NCBI RefSeq assembly: GCF_000332995.1
Contig: NZ_BANS01000052.1
Coordinates: 1-43,637 of the forward strand
Reading direction: 5' to 3'
DNA length: 43,637 nt
DNA from: Gordonia amicalis NBRC 100051 = JCM 11271
GTDB lineage: Bacteria > Actinomycetota > Actinomycetes > Mycobacteriales > Mycobacteriaceae
Shown: one piece after another, positions 8,357 to 17,003 of the stretch
Layout: every line of letters starts with the position of its first letter
How positions within the stretch are numbered: position 1 is the stretch's first letter
Translations under genes and position numbers: made by a program
The notes under the pieces: model-generated
Told to the model about the DNA's origin: nothing
Seen by the model: only the letters and a program-made list of their open reading frames with translations
Databases searched by the model: none

Positions 8357-9742
8357 TCATGCGGCCGGCGACGAGTAAGGCACCTCCGCCGGCGGCTCCG
8401 GTGCCTGGCCGGACTCCTCGGGTGGCGGGACGTACTCGCTGGTGGTCGGTTCGGTGGTCGTCGGTGTCTCGGTATGGGTTTCCGCCGGTGGCGGAGCCTC
8501 GTAGGTCGACGTGTCCGCCGGCGGAGCCGACCTCGGGATCTCCGGCGGTACGGCGGTCTGGGATGCGGGGCTCTCGGATTCGGACTTCGGGGACGCGGGA
8601 TTCTCGGACGAACCGGACGACGGCGCCTCGGCCGGACCCGATGCACCGGAACCCGGCTGCTCCGACGAGTCGGAGGCGGGTGCGACGGCCGGCAGGCCGT
8701 TGTCCTTTGCGGCACGCTCTACGACCGCCGGCGCGGCGGCCGGGTTGCCGGCCTCGAGCAGTCCGTTGCGTTCGGCGTCCTCGTCGGTGCCCGCCGCGAA
8801 GGGTGTGTTCAGGTCAGCCGGAGTGGGCAACAGTTCGGAAAGAGGTGGCAGTCCCGACAGATCGAGCAGTCCGCCCATCGTCCGAGGCAGGATCTCGCCG
8901 GTGAGGAAGTTCAACAGCTGCAGGACCGACCCGCTCGTCCCCGCGACCGGTGTGGGTGCGCCCGGAACGATCATCGACGTCCGGCTGCCCGCGGTGACGT
9001 TCTGGTTGTTGTAGGCGATGCGGGTGACCTCGCGGCTCTGGTAGCCGGGCCACGGCTGACCTTCGAGCCGGTAGCCGCCGAGGGGTGCCGAGACCGGTGG
9101 TGCAAGGGGATTGCCGCTCGAGCACATCGTGCGCGGAACGCCCGCTGCGTCGACGTACACCGATGTGCCGCGCTGCAGGACCGATTGGAACGGTTCTGCC
9201 CGCCCCGACGTGTAGGTGTGGTTCGTGACCCAGGTGTCGGCGGTCAGGACCACCGGGGTGAGGGTGTTGAGGTAGTGCGGGATCGCGGCGGTGCTGATCC
9301 CGAAAACGCTCGTCCAGGCGGCGGCCGTCGCCGGATCGGCCATGAGCCGGTCGCTGAGTGCCGCGGTGTCGCACGCGGAGGTGTCGCCGGTCGCGTACAG
9401 ACCGGCCTCGGTGCCGTTGACCGCGCGGCCACCCATGTCAGGGGCCCCGACGCTCGCCGAGAGTGCGACGTTCCCCGGCAGGTTCCCCGCACCGGCGACG
9501 AGCACCGGGTCGGTGAACGGATCGATGCCGGGATCGTTCGCCGCGGCCAGCGTGAGGCCGGGTACGTAGATGTCACCCTTGCGGGCTTTCACGACGAAGA
9601 CGATCCCGGCGGCGAGCACCAGGGCCAGGACGACGACGATCGCACCGAGAACGAGTGTGAGGGCCCGCCGGTTCTGGGGCTGTGGAGGGATCGCACCGAA
9701 CGGCGTCGAGGGATGGATCGGGAAACCGGGCGGATAAGTCAT
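8357..9742 (-). CDS. Membrane-anchored DUF6777-like protein with Pro/Ser-rich tail
   Basis: A 461-residue protein. The N-terminus is short and cytoplasmic (residues 1-25, Pro-rich), followed by one strong membrane span (about 26-50, ending in KARKG) that would place the remainder outside the membrane. The extracytoplasmic domain (about 55-270) carries PFTDPVLV, a G-L-Y segment followed by CDTAALSDRLMADP, YLNTLTPVVLTADTWVTNH, FQSVLQRGTSVYVDAAGVPR, a Cys in MCSSGNPLAPP, and PWPGYQSREV. This matches my recollection of the DUF6777 domain of actinobacteria, whose function is unknown. Residues from about 330 onward are low-complexity Ser/Pro/Glu/Thr, probably wall-spanning. The start is ATG 9742 behind AGAGGAG; an upstream in-frame extension is rejected because of its Arg/Thr-rich composition. 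Confidence 0.8.
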   Translation of the reverse strand: MTYPPGFPIHPSTPFGAIPPQPQNRRALTLVLGAIVVVLALVLAAGIVFVVKARKGDIYVPGLTLAAANDPGIDPFTDPVLVAGAGNLPGNVALSASVGAPDMGGRAVNGTEAGLYATGDTSACDTAALSDRLMADPATAAAWTSVFGISTAAIPHYLNTLTPVVLTADTWVTNHTYTSGRAEPFQSVLQRGTSVYVDAAGVPRTMCSSGNPLAPPVSAPLGGYRLEGQPWPGYQSREVTRIAYNNQNVTAGSRTSMIVPGAPTPVAGTSGSVLQLLNFLTGEILPRTMGGLLDLSGLPPLSELLPTPADLNTPFAAGTDEDAERNGLLEAGNPAAAPAVVERAAKDNGLPAVAPASDSSEQPGSGASGPAEAPSSGSSENPASPKSESESPASQTAVPPEIPRSAPPADTSTYEAPPPAETHTETPTTTEPTTSEYVPPPEESGQAPEPPAEVPYSSPAA

Positions 9743-9968
9743 CGGGGCGAACTCCTCTTGCCGACGCGCCGGCGACAACGGACGCGGTCGTGGCGGGCGG
9801 AGGCGCTCGCCGACTTCGAGTATCAGCGGCGCGTCGGACGCCAGGCAAGGCCTGACCAGCGAAGATCGGTCATCTGCGGCCAAATCTCGACCGTTCGGAC
9901 CACTCGGTGTAACACCGCGATCGGCGGACCCGACAAACCGGTCTGGATCCGGGGGACAGGCGTCCCCC

Positions 9969-11474
9969 TCAGATCCGCCCGAACACCATCGAGTCGTCGA
10001 TCTTGCTGATGCGGTGGTCGATCGCGTCGCGGTAGTAGTTGTGGCGGACCTTCCAGTGCCCGCTCGTGCCCGACTTCGGCAGCGCGTCGGGCGACCGTTC
10101 GACATAGCCGGCCTTGAGGTCCCACAGCGGTTGCGACGCCATCGGTTCCGAGCCCAGATGCGGATAGGCGTGCGTGTAGCCGTTCTCCCGCATGTACTTC
10201 ACCAGGTTCGCCACCGACCGCGCCGTCATGTCGGCGCGCAGCGTCCACGAGGCGTTCGTGTAACCCACCGACCAGGCGAGATTGGGGACGTCCTCGAGCA
10301 GGTGGCTCTTGAAGACGAAGCGGTCATGTGGCTTCACCTCGTCACCGTTGACGCGCAGGCGCGTGCCGCCGAACCCGAGCAGCTGCAGACCGGTGGCCGT
10401 GACGATGATGTCGGCGTCGAGATGCCGTCCCGAGGTCAGGCGCACGCCGGTCTCGTCGAAGCGGTCGATGTGGTCGGTGATCATCTCGATCGATCCCTCG
10501 GTGATGCCGTTGAACAGGTCGGCGTCGGGAACCAGGCACATGCGTTGGTCCCACGGGTTGTAGGTCGGGTTGAAGTGGACGTCGACCGGATAGTCCTCCG
10601 GCAGGTTCGCGGCGACGTTGGCGCGGATCAGTTTCCGGCCGAGCTTCGGGAAGCGGTGGGTGAGATGCACGATCGCCGCGGTCTGCGTCGCATAGCGCAA
10701 CCGGATCGCCCGGTGGGCGGCGGCGGGCGGCAGCAGTTTCTTGAGGGCCGGTGCGAGGTAGGCCTTCTGCTTCGACGAGAAGATGTACGACGGTGAGCGC
10801 TGCAGCATCGTCACGTGTGCGGCCTGGTCGGCGAGGTTCGGGATGAGGCTGACCGCCGTCGCGCCGCTGCCGATGACGACGACGCGTTTGCCGCGGTAGT
10901 CGAGATCCTCCGGCCAGTGCTGCGGATGGATGATCTGCCCGGTGAAGTCCTCGGCGCCCGCGAACCGGGGTGTGTAGGGCTGGTCATAGTCGTAGTAGCC
11001 CGTCGCGAAGACCAGGAAGCGGCAGCGGTAGGTCTCGGATCGCTTGTCCTCGCCGTCCCCGACCTCGACGCCCAGCGTCCAGGTGTCGGTCGACGAATCC
11101 CAGTCGGCGGTCAGCACATGCTGTGAGAACCGGATCTGATCGGCGATGCCGTACTTGTGCGCGGTGTGCTCGATGTACTTCCGGATGTCGGCGCCCTCGG
11201 CGAGCGCACCCGGCTTCCGCCACGGCTCGAACGGATAGCTGAGCGAGTAGATGTCGCTGTCGGAGCGGACGCCGGGATAGCGGAACAGATCCCAGGTGCC
11301 GCCCACCCGGGCTCGTCGTTCCAGGATCAGATAGTCCGCGTCCGGGTTCTGCTCACGCAGACGATAGGCGCAGTCGATGCCGGACAGTCCGGCCCCGATG
11401 ATGATGACGTCGCGCACGCGGTTCTCGGTGTCGCTTGCCGATCGGGTGGCTTCGGTGGCGTCGATTTCGGTCAC
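9969..11474 (-). CDS. EthA-like flavin-containing (Baeyer-Villiger) monooxygenase
   Basis: A 501-residue class B flavoprotein monooxygenase, close in length and motifs to M. tuberculosis EthA. The FAD-binding GAGLSG is at 27-32, the Baeyer-Villiger fingerprint FTGQIIHPQHWP at 177-188, and the NADPH-binding GSGATA at 202-207. It would insert one oxygen atom next to a ketone or oxidise sulfur; the physiological substrate is unknown. GTG 11474 is chosen because GGAGGAGGT lies just upstream. The gene is divergent from the molybdopterin oxidoreductase at 11605, and the shared 130-base interval holds a CRP/GlxR-type site. No EthR-like TetR repressor is adjacent, in contrast to the mycobacterial ethA-ethR pair. 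The 226-base gap to the DUF6777-like gene shows no further gene. Confidence 0.92.
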   Translation of the reverse strand: MTEIDATEATRSASDTENRVRDVIIIGAGLSGIDCAYRLREQNPDADYLILERRARVGGTWDLFRYPGVRSDSDIYSLSYPFEPWRKPGALAEGADIRKYIEHTAHKYGIADQIRFSQHVLTADWDSSTDTWTLGVEVGDGEDKRSETYRCRFLVFATGYYDYDQPYTPRFAGAEDFTGQIIHPQHWPEDLDYRGKRVVVIGSGATAVSLIPNLADQAAHVTMLQRSPSYIFSSKQKAYLAPALKKLLPPAAAHRAIRLRYATQTAAIVHLTHRFPKLGRKLIRANVAANLPEDYPVDVHFNPTYNPWDQRMCLVPDADLFNGITEGSIEMITDHIDRFDETGVRLTSGRHLDADIIVTATGLQLLGFGGTRLRVNGDEVKPHDRFVFKSHLLEDVPNLAWSVGYTNASWTLRADMTARSVANLVKYMRENGYTHAYPHLGSEPMASQPLWDLKAGYVERSPDALPKSGTSGHWKVRHNYYRDAIDHRISKIDDSMVFGRI

Positions 11475-11532
11475 AGGGACCTCCTCCGTGGGATGCCTCG
11501 GGTGGTGTCATCATGCAACACTTGTCATCAAA

Positions 11533-11548
11533 TGTGAACGGAATCACA
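11533..11548. promoter_or_regulatory. CRP/GlxR-type operator
   Basis: The 16-mer TGTGAACGGAATCACA is a perfect TGTGA-N6-TCACA, the consensus of CRP and of the actinobacterial GlxR/Crp regulators. It lies 58 bases before the monooxygenase GTG and 56 before the ATG at 11605, so it could control both. On the minus strand TTCACA followed after 17 bases by CATGAT would make a promoter whose -35 overlaps the site. Confidence 0.7.
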
Positions 11549-11604
11549 CCGACTGCCACGACGATAGGCCTTCGGCCGACAACCCGAGGCCGGGGGGACG
11601 GCAC

Positions 11605-13833
11605 ATGACGCAGGACAAGCCCACTTACTGCCGGATCTGTGAGCCGCTCTGCGGGATGATCGCCACCGTCGACGGTGATCGGCTGGTCTCGCTGCGGCCC
11701 GACAAGGACCACCCGCTGTCGAAGGGGTTCGCCTGTCCCAAGGGCATCGCTTTCGCCGAGATCGTCAACGACTCGGATCGTCTGCGTCATCCGCTGCGCC
11801 GACGCCCCGACGGCGACTTCGAACAGATCTCCTGGGACACCGCCCTGGCCGAGATCTCCGACCGTCTCCGCGAGGTCCAGCGCGCCCGGGGCAGCGACGC
11901 CGTCGGCTGGTACTTCGGCAATCCCGCGACGTTCTCCACCGGGCACGTCCTGTGGGCGGCGGTCTTCATGAACCTGCTCGGGACACCGCATGTGTACTCG
12001 GCAGGATCGCAGGACGTGAACAACCGCTTCGTGGCGAGTCACTTCCTGTACGGCAACCCCGTCGCCGCTCCCATCCCGGACATCAACCGGGTCGACTACC
12101 TGATGATCATCGGCGCCAATCCCGTTGTGTCGCACGGCTCGGTGATGAGTTCGCCACGCATCCGCGAGGGGCTCAACGCGATCACCGGGAGGGGCGGCAC
12201 CGTTCTCGTGGTCGATCCTCGGCACACCGAGACCGCCCGCGAATTCGATTGGCTGCCCATCACCCCCGACACCGATGCACTGTTCCTGCTGTCGCTGCTG
12301 CAGGTGATGTTCGACGAGGGATCGGTCGACGAGGAGCGGTTGCGGCGCCGGGCGCGCGGGGTCGACGAACTGAAGGCGATGGTGGCCGGCTATGCGCCCG
12401 AGGTGACCGCGGCCCGCACCGACATCCCGCCGGCGAGGGTCCGGGAGATCGCCCGGGCCCTGGTCTCGACCGAACGTGCCGCCGTCTACGGACGCGTAGG
12501 GACGTCCCTGGGCCGGACGGGCACGCTGACGACCGCACTGCTCGACATGGTCAACCTCGTGGCCGGCAATCTCGACGTCGTCGGAGGGTCGATGTTCGGC
12601 GACCTCGGTGTCCCCGGACAACGACTGGGTGTGGCTGCACTCCAACGAATTTCGAGCTTCGCCTGGGCTGGTCGGCGCAGCCGCGTCGGGAACCTGCCCC
12701 AGGTGTTGGGTACTGCGCCGGCGTCGTTGATGGCCAAGGAGATCACCACGCCAGGAAAGGGACAGTTGCGTGCGCTGTTCGTCAGCGCGGGCAACCCGGT
12801 GCTCTCGGTACCCAACGGCGACGAACTGCGCGCTGCGCTCGACGAACTCGATCTCCTTGTGTCGCTGGACATCTACCGAAACGAGACCAATGCCCACGCC
12901 GACTACATCCTGCCGGCCACCACGATGTACGAACGCGAGGATTTCCTGCTTCCGTTCCAGGCGCTGTTCACGACGCCGTTCAAGCAGGCGACCGAGGCGG
13001 TGATCCCGCCTCAGGGCGAGGCGCGTGAGGAGTGGACGGTGATCAACGAGCTGATCGGAGTGCTGTCGAGGCGGAATCCGCTGCTCGGTGCGTTCCATCT
13101 CGTCAACGTCGTCACGCGACGTCTCGGACGGCCGGTGACCCCGCGCGTGGTGTCCGACCTGGTGATCCGGATGGGCCTGGGCGGTGATCGATTCGGTCTA
13201 CGACGTGACGGGGTGACCTATCGCAAGCTCGTCGAGAGGTTCCCGCACGGGATCGTCGTGGCCGACGGTCTCGCTCCCGGGCAGCTGCGCAAAACGGTGA
13301 CGTTCGCGGATCGGCGGATTCGGCTGGCGGCGCCGGAGTTGATGGACGAGGTCGAGCGGCTGACCGTCGACCCGGACGAGCAGTATCCGTTGCGGCTCAT
13401 CGGTATGCGGGAGATCCGCTCGGAGAACAGTTGGCAGCACAATGCGCCGATGCTCCTGCGCGGAGGCCGGTCGCACGCGGCCCGGATGCATCCCGATGAT
13501 GCGACCCCACGCGGTCTCGGAGAGGGTGACCTGGTGACCGTCGCGTCACGTCACGGCCGTATCTCGTTGCCGGTGACGATCACCGAGGACATCAAGCCGG
13601 GTGTGGTCGCGATCCCACATGGCTGGGGGCACAACGGTTCCGGCGGTTGGACCCGTGCGAACGCAGCCGCGGCGAACGACCTCGGTGCCGGCGGGGTGAA
13701 TGTCAACGCCCTGATCTCCTCGGAGCCGGCCGATCTCGAACGTCTCGCGGGTATGGCCAACATGACCGGGGTGCCGATCCAGGTGTCGGCACTGACGGCC
13801 GATCGCGCCGCCGACGAGATGGCCGAATACTGA
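11605..13833 (+). CDS. Molybdopterin oxidoreductase with N-terminal [4Fe-4S] site
   Basis: A 742-residue member of the DMSO-reductase superfamily. The N-terminus has C9-x2-C12-x3-C16-x27-C44 (CRICEPLCGM and FACPKG), the iron-sulfur binding set of this superfamily. Later blocks include DYLMIIGANPVVSHG, VLVVDPRHTETA, the molybdopterin-binding SAGNPVLSVPN, and a C-terminal domain with WQHNAPMLLRGGRSHAARMHP and PHGWGHNGSGGWTRANAAAANDL. The usual Cys/Sec molybdenum ligand is not apparent near GSQDVNNRF, so Ser or Asp may serve. The substrate is unknown. M. tuberculosis Rv0197 is a probable relative. No twin-arginine signal is seen, so a cytoplasmic enzyme is likely. ATG 11605 matches the superfamily start (few residues before the first Cys); extending upstream would add residues unlike the family. 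Confidence 0.92.
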   Translation: MTQDKPTYCRICEPLCGMIATVDGDRLVSLRPDKDHPLSKGFACPKGIAFAEIVNDSDRLRHPLRRRPDGDFEQISWDTALAEISDRLREVQRARGSDAVGWYFGNPATFSTGHVLWAAVFMNLLGTPHVYSAGSQDVNNRFVASHFLYGNPVAAPIPDINRVDYLMIIGANPVVSHGSVMSSPRIREGLNAITGRGGTVLVVDPRHTETAREFDWLPITPDTDALFLLSLLQVMFDEGSVDEERLRRRARGVDELKAMVAGYAPEVTAARTDIPPARVREIARALVSTERAAVYGRVGTSLGRTGTLTTALLDMVNLVAGNLDVVGGSMFGDLGVPGQRLGVAALQRISSFAWAGRRSRVGNLPQVLGTAPASLMAKEITTPGKGQLRALFVSAGNPVLSVPNGDELRAALDELDLLVSLDIYRNETNAHADYILPATTMYEREDFLLPFQALFTTPFKQATEAVIPPQGEAREEWTVINELIGVLSRRNPLLGAFHLVNVVTRRLGRPVTPRVVSDLVIRMGLGGDRFGLRRDGVTYRKLVERFPHGIVVADGLAPGQLRKTVTFADRRIRLAAPELMDEVERLTVDPDEQYPLRLIGMREIRSENSWQHNAPMLLRGGRSHAARMHPDDATPRGLGEGDLVTVASRHGRISLPVTITEDIKPGVVAIPHGWGHNGSGGWTRANAAAANDLGAGGVNVNALISSEPADLERLAGMANMTGVPIQVSALTADRAADEMAEY

Positions 13834-13838
13834 ACGCA

Positions 13839-13891
13839 CACACGACGGTTCCCTGGACGAGCGGCGTGCTCATCCAGGGAACCGGCGTGTG
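13839..13891. terminator. Bidirectional hairpin terminator
   Basis: GGTTCCCTGGA (13847-13857) pairs perfectly with TCCAGGGAACC (13873-13883), and an outer CACACG/CGTGTG pair extends the stem. It sits between two convergent genes, 6 bases after the oxidoreductase stop and 32 bases from the fasciclin stop, and could end both transcripts. Confidence 0.7.
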
Positions 13892-13922
13892 CTTCCTCGT
13901 ACCGAACCGATGGGATCGGTGA

Positions 13923-14582
13923 TCAGCCGGCGGCAGGCGGCGTCAGGACCGTGTCGATCATGTAGACCTGCGCGTTGGCGGTCGCGACGCCACCGCAGAC
14001 CACGCTGCTCGTGTCGTTGACCTTGAGCATGTCCGGCGACCCGGTCACCGTCAGGGTCTGACCCTCGAGTGTCTTGTGTTCACCGACGACCTTGTCCGGC
14101 GTGGCCTGACCCGAAACCACATGGTAAGTAAGGATCTTGGTCAACAGTTCCGAATCGGTCTTGAGCTGCTCGACGGTTTCGGCCGGCAGCTTGGCGAAGG
14201 CGTCGTCGGTGGGTGCGAAGACGGTGTACTCACCGTTGTTGAGTGTGTCGACCAGGTTCACCTGCGGATTCAGTTGCCCGGACAAGGCCTGCGTGAGCGT
14301 CGTCAGTTCGGGGTTGTTCGATGCGGCAGTGGCGACCGGGTCCATTGCCATCCCGGAAACCGAGCCCGCGCCAGAGGGGTTGGCCGAAGCGTAGTCCGCA
14401 CAGCCGGGGCCGACCGGTCCGGTGGCGGTGTCGGCGGACTCGCTGGTCATTTCCGTCATGGCACCGGTCGTGGAAGTGCTGCTGTCCGAGTCGGAGTCGC
14501 TGGAACACCCGGCAACGACGCCGACGGCCAACACCAGCCCGGACGCCGCGACCACGAGGCGCTGAATTCGTTTGATGGCCAT
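13923..14582 (-). CDS. Fasciclin-domain lipoprotein (MPT83-like)
   Basis: A 219-residue exported lipoprotein. The basic start and hydrophobic run (1-24) end in a lipobox, VVAGC, with the lipidated cysteine at residue 26. A Ser/Asp/Thr-rich linker follows (about 27-60), then the N-terminal part of the mature protein with CADYA, and one FAS1 domain (about 85-217) with LTQALSGQLNPQVNLVD, YTVFAPTDDAFAKLP and TYHVVSGQATPDKVVG. M. tuberculosis MPT83 and MPT70 have the same layout and bind host or surface ligands; the native role here is unknown. It is divergent from the sulfite-oxidase-like gene at 14737, and their 154-base shared region contains a perfect 17-base palindrome. In mycobacteria such genes belong to the SigK/RskA regulon; an RskA homologue lies 17 kb away in this window. 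Confidence 0.93.
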   Translation of the reverse strand: MAIKRIQRLVVAASGLVLAVGVVAGCSSDSDSDSSTSTTGAMTEMTSESADTATGPVGPGCADYASANPSGAGSVSGMAMDPVATAASNNPELTTLTQALSGQLNPQVNLVDTLNNGEYTVFAPTDDAFAKLPAETVEQLKTDSELLTKILTYHVVSGQATPDKVVGEHKTLEGQTLTVTGSPDMLKVNDTSSVVCGGVATANAQVYMIDTVLTPPAAG

Positions 14583-14673
14583 GGCCCATCCAATCTAGTA
14601 GGTCGTGGCCCGACCGTCTGGCCGGACTCACGACGTCATTCGCTGCTCGAGTCGTTGCGGATTGCTCCGGTGC

Positions 14674-14690
14674 CGGATTGGTCCAATCCG
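14674..14690. promoter_or_regulatory. 17-bp perfect palindrome between divergent genes
   Basis: CGGATTGG-T-CCAATCCG is a perfect inverted repeat centred on T14682. Extra half-sites are GGATTG at 14659-14664 and CCAATC near 14589. The symmetric location between two divergent genes suggests an operator for a dimeric regulator, not identified here. It may also act as part of a promoter. Confidence 0.5.
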
Positions 14691-14736
14691 AGTGCTGTCG
14701 GTGAGCGAACTCCAGTCGGAAGAAACGGAGCTGACG

Positions 14737-16281
14737 ATGGTGCGAGTGTTTCGGGAGTCGACTGTGCGGGCAGCGGTGTCCGGTGTCGTCGCGGTGGCGG
14801 GCGGCCTGGCGGTCGGCGAACTCGTCGCGGTAAGTGTCTCGCAGTTCGCGTCCCCGTATCGCGCGGTCGCGGCGTTCCTCGTCGACCATGCGCCTGCATT
14901 TGCCCGCGAGTTCGCGATAGACCGCTTCGGAACGGCGGACAAGCCGGTGCTGCTGGCGGGCATGGCGCTGGTGATTCTGCTGATCGCCGTGACTGCCGGA
15001 GTGTTGCAGGTCAAGCGCCCGCCCGTCGGGGTGCTGATCGTCGTGGCCTTCGCGGCTGTCGGCGTGGCTGCCGCGTTGACCCGTCCCACGGTGGAGGTGT
15101 CCTACGTCGTTCCGCCGGTTGCTGCCGGCCTGGTGGCGGTAGGTGTGCTGGTGGTGCTGGGGCGCGGGAGTGCCGTCGGGAACGTGTCCGAAGAGGATGC
15201 GTCCCGCTCAGGGGGGTGGTCTCGCCGCCAGTTCGTCGGTGCGGTCGGGATCGTCGTCGTGACGGGTGCGGTGTGCGCCGGCCTGGCCCGGCGCGCCGCG
15301 GACACCGGTGGCGCTCTCGCCGAACGCGTGCGGCTTCGGTTGCCGCGCACGACTTCTGCGAGCAGGCCGGTCCCGCCGGGTACCGAGTTGCGGATCGATG
15401 GTGCGACACCGTTCATGACCGGCAACCGCGAGTTCTACCGGATCGACACCGCGCTCCAGGTCCCGCAGCTGACCACCACGGATTGGCGGTTGCGGATTCA
15501 CGGGATGGTGGACCGCGAGATGACACTGAGGTGGGACGACCTGCAGTCGATGCCCGCGATCGAGCGGATCATCACGCTCACCTGCGTGTCCAACGAGGTG
15601 GGCGGCGACCTCGCCGGGAACGCACGCTGGCTCGGATACTCGATGCGCGACATCCTCGCCGAGGTCGGGGTACACGCCGACGCAGACATGCTGCTGGCCA
15701 CCAGCGTCGACGGGTGGACGTCGGGAAGCCCGCTCGAGGCGATCCGGGACGGCCGCGATGCGCTGCTCGCCGTCGGCATGAACGGCGAACCGCTACCCCT
15801 CGAGCACGGATACCCCGTGCGGCAGTTGATCCCCGGTCTCTACGGTTACGTGTCGGCGTGCAAGTGGGTCGTCGACTGGGAGATCACCCGCTTCGATCGT
15901 GCCGAGGCCTATTGGACCCAGCGGGGCTGGGGCGAACGGGGACCGATCAAGACGGCGTCGCGGATCGATCGGCCCGCACCGCTGTCGACGACGCCCGCGG
16001 GACCGGTGGTCGTCGCGGGCACCGCGTGGGCGCAGCATCGGGGTATCCGTTCGGTGGAGGTCCGCGTCGACGACGGACCATGGAATCCGGCCGAGCTCGC
16101 CACCGAGTACTCGACCGACACCTGGCGGCAGTGGACATGGATCTGGGACGCCACGCCCGGCCGACACACGTTGTACTGCCGCGCGACCGACGCCACCGGC
16201 GCGACGCAGCCGGAAGAGCGGGTGCCGCCCATCCCGGAGGGCGCCACCGGTTGGCACAGTCGGGCGGTGACCATCGAGTGA
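14737..16281 (+). CDS. Membrane sulfite-oxidase-like molybdenum oxidoreductase
   Basis: A 514-residue protein. Four membrane spans (about 10-35, 67-90, 97-115, 123-141) come first. A fifth hydrophobic segment is preceded by W-SRRQFVG (161-168), a twin-arginine motif inside the protein, placing the C-terminal domain outside the cell. That domain (about 210-514) is of the sulfite-oxidase fold: the molybdenum-binding Cys283 in TLTCVSNEVGGD, GYPVRQLIPGLYGYVSACKW, and a C-terminal dimerisation part with IRSVEVRVDDGPW and WTWIWDA. Substrate unknown. A five-span molybdenum protein of Streptomyces with the same design is known to be assembled by Sec and Tat together. The ATG 14737 has GGAG 6 bases upstream; GTG 14701 would add 12 residues. 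Convergent with the next gene, 1 base apart. Confidence 0.9.
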   Translation: MVRVFRESTVRAAVSGVVAVAGGLAVGELVAVSVSQFASPYRAVAAFLVDHAPAFAREFAIDRFGTADKPVLLAGMALVILLIAVTAGVLQVKRPPVGVLIVVAFAAVGVAAALTRPTVEVSYVVPPVAAGLVAVGVLVVLGRGSAVGNVSEEDASRSGGWSRRQFVGAVGIVVVTGAVCAGLARRAADTGGALAERVRLRLPRTTSASRPVPPGTELRIDGATPFMTGNREFYRIDTALQVPQLTTTDWRLRIHGMVDREMTLRWDDLQSMPAIERIITLTCVSNEVGGDLAGNARWLGYSMRDILAEVGVHADADMLLATSVDGWTSGSPLEAIRDGRDALLAVGMNGEPLPLEHGYPVRQLIPGLYGYVSACKWVVDWEITRFDRAEAYWTQRGWGERGPIKTASRIDRPAPLSTTPAGPVVVAGTAWAQHRGIRSVEVRVDDGPWNPAELATEYSTDTWRQWTWIWDATPGRHTLYCRATDATGATQPEERVPPIPEGATGWHSRAVTIE

Positions 16282-16282
16282 G

Positions 16283-16853
16283 CTACTGCACCCACTCGGC
16301 GTCGGCCCAGTCCTGACCCTCGGAGATCGCGCCCATCGTGGTCTGCCCGTCGAGCGCCTCCCGGATGATGTCGGCGTGTCCGCAGTGGTGGGAGGTCTCG
16401 CGGAGCAGGTGCAGGATCATCGTGCGGATCGTGGACCACTCGCGCTCGGGTGCCCACGGTGCGGTGGGTTGAGGGATGAGTTCGTCGAGACTCTCGGCGT
16501 CGGCGATCACGCGGTCGAGTCGAGCGGCGTTACGGTTGTAGGCCTCCAGCCACCCGGCCAGGGTCTCGCCCTCGGTCAGCTCGTATTCGGTTGTCGCCCG
16601 GCTCATGTCGAACTCGGCGTTCTCGTCCCGCTCGGTGATGACGTCGGCGGCGTTCTCCTCACCGTGGGCGAGGTGCTTGATCAGGGGCACCGATCGTCAG
16701 CGTGCTGACCGTGCTCTGCTTGCGTGCCTGCTCGTCGGAGAGGTTGCGGGCGGCGATCTTGAGCAGGTTGCGCAGGTCCTGCAGGAGGGTGAGGAGTTCG
16801 CGCTTCTCTCCGTTGACATCGACGCTGAGTTCTGCGGTGGTGTAGGTGCTCAT
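16283..16853 (-). pseudogene. DinB/DUF664 family protein, frameshifted
   Basis: Two reading frames together make one 189-residue DinB-like (DUF664) protein. The first, from ATG 16853 (behind GGAGA), encodes the N-terminal helices: ELLTLLQDLRNLLKIAARNL, then DEQARKQSTVSTLTIGA. The second continues with LIKHLAHGEENA, AGWLEAYNRNAARLD, and ILHLLRETSHHCGHADIIRE, which carries the histidines of the metal site. The break is in a run of four C (plus-strand G 16684-16687): with three, the frame runs straight through as T-I-G-A-L-I-K-H-L. Family proteins are putative thiol-dependent metalloenzymes, in this order possibly mycothiol-dependent. The gene is either a recent pseudogene or an assembly error. 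It ends 1 base from the sulfite-oxidase-like gene. Confidence 0.85.
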
Positions 16854-17003
16854 GATGCTCTCCGGTTCGTCGTGGGTGGCTCGTTCGTGCTGGTGAGAAC
16901 CACGTTATGACCCATCGAGGACAACTCCGGTCCTCATTCCCACGTCTTCTGGAGCGGAGCCGGACGCCAATTTCGGTTGAGCGGATGGGGCCCGTACCCG
17001 ACG

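Noticed and set aside
8312..10009. A 565-codon plus-strand open frame opposite the DUF6777-like gene
   Set aside because: It is Arg/Gly-rich with no recognisable domain, and the opposite strand has a membrane span, a conserved domain and a good ribosome site.
10014..10796. Plus-strand frame inside the EthA-like gene
   Set aside because: It is a shadow of the monooxygenase reading frame with no domain of its own.
11377..11604. Upstream extension of the molybdopterin oxidoreductase (76 more codons)
   Set aside because: It would overlap the divergent monooxygenase gene and its promoter; family proteins begin a few residues before the first iron-sulfur cysteine.
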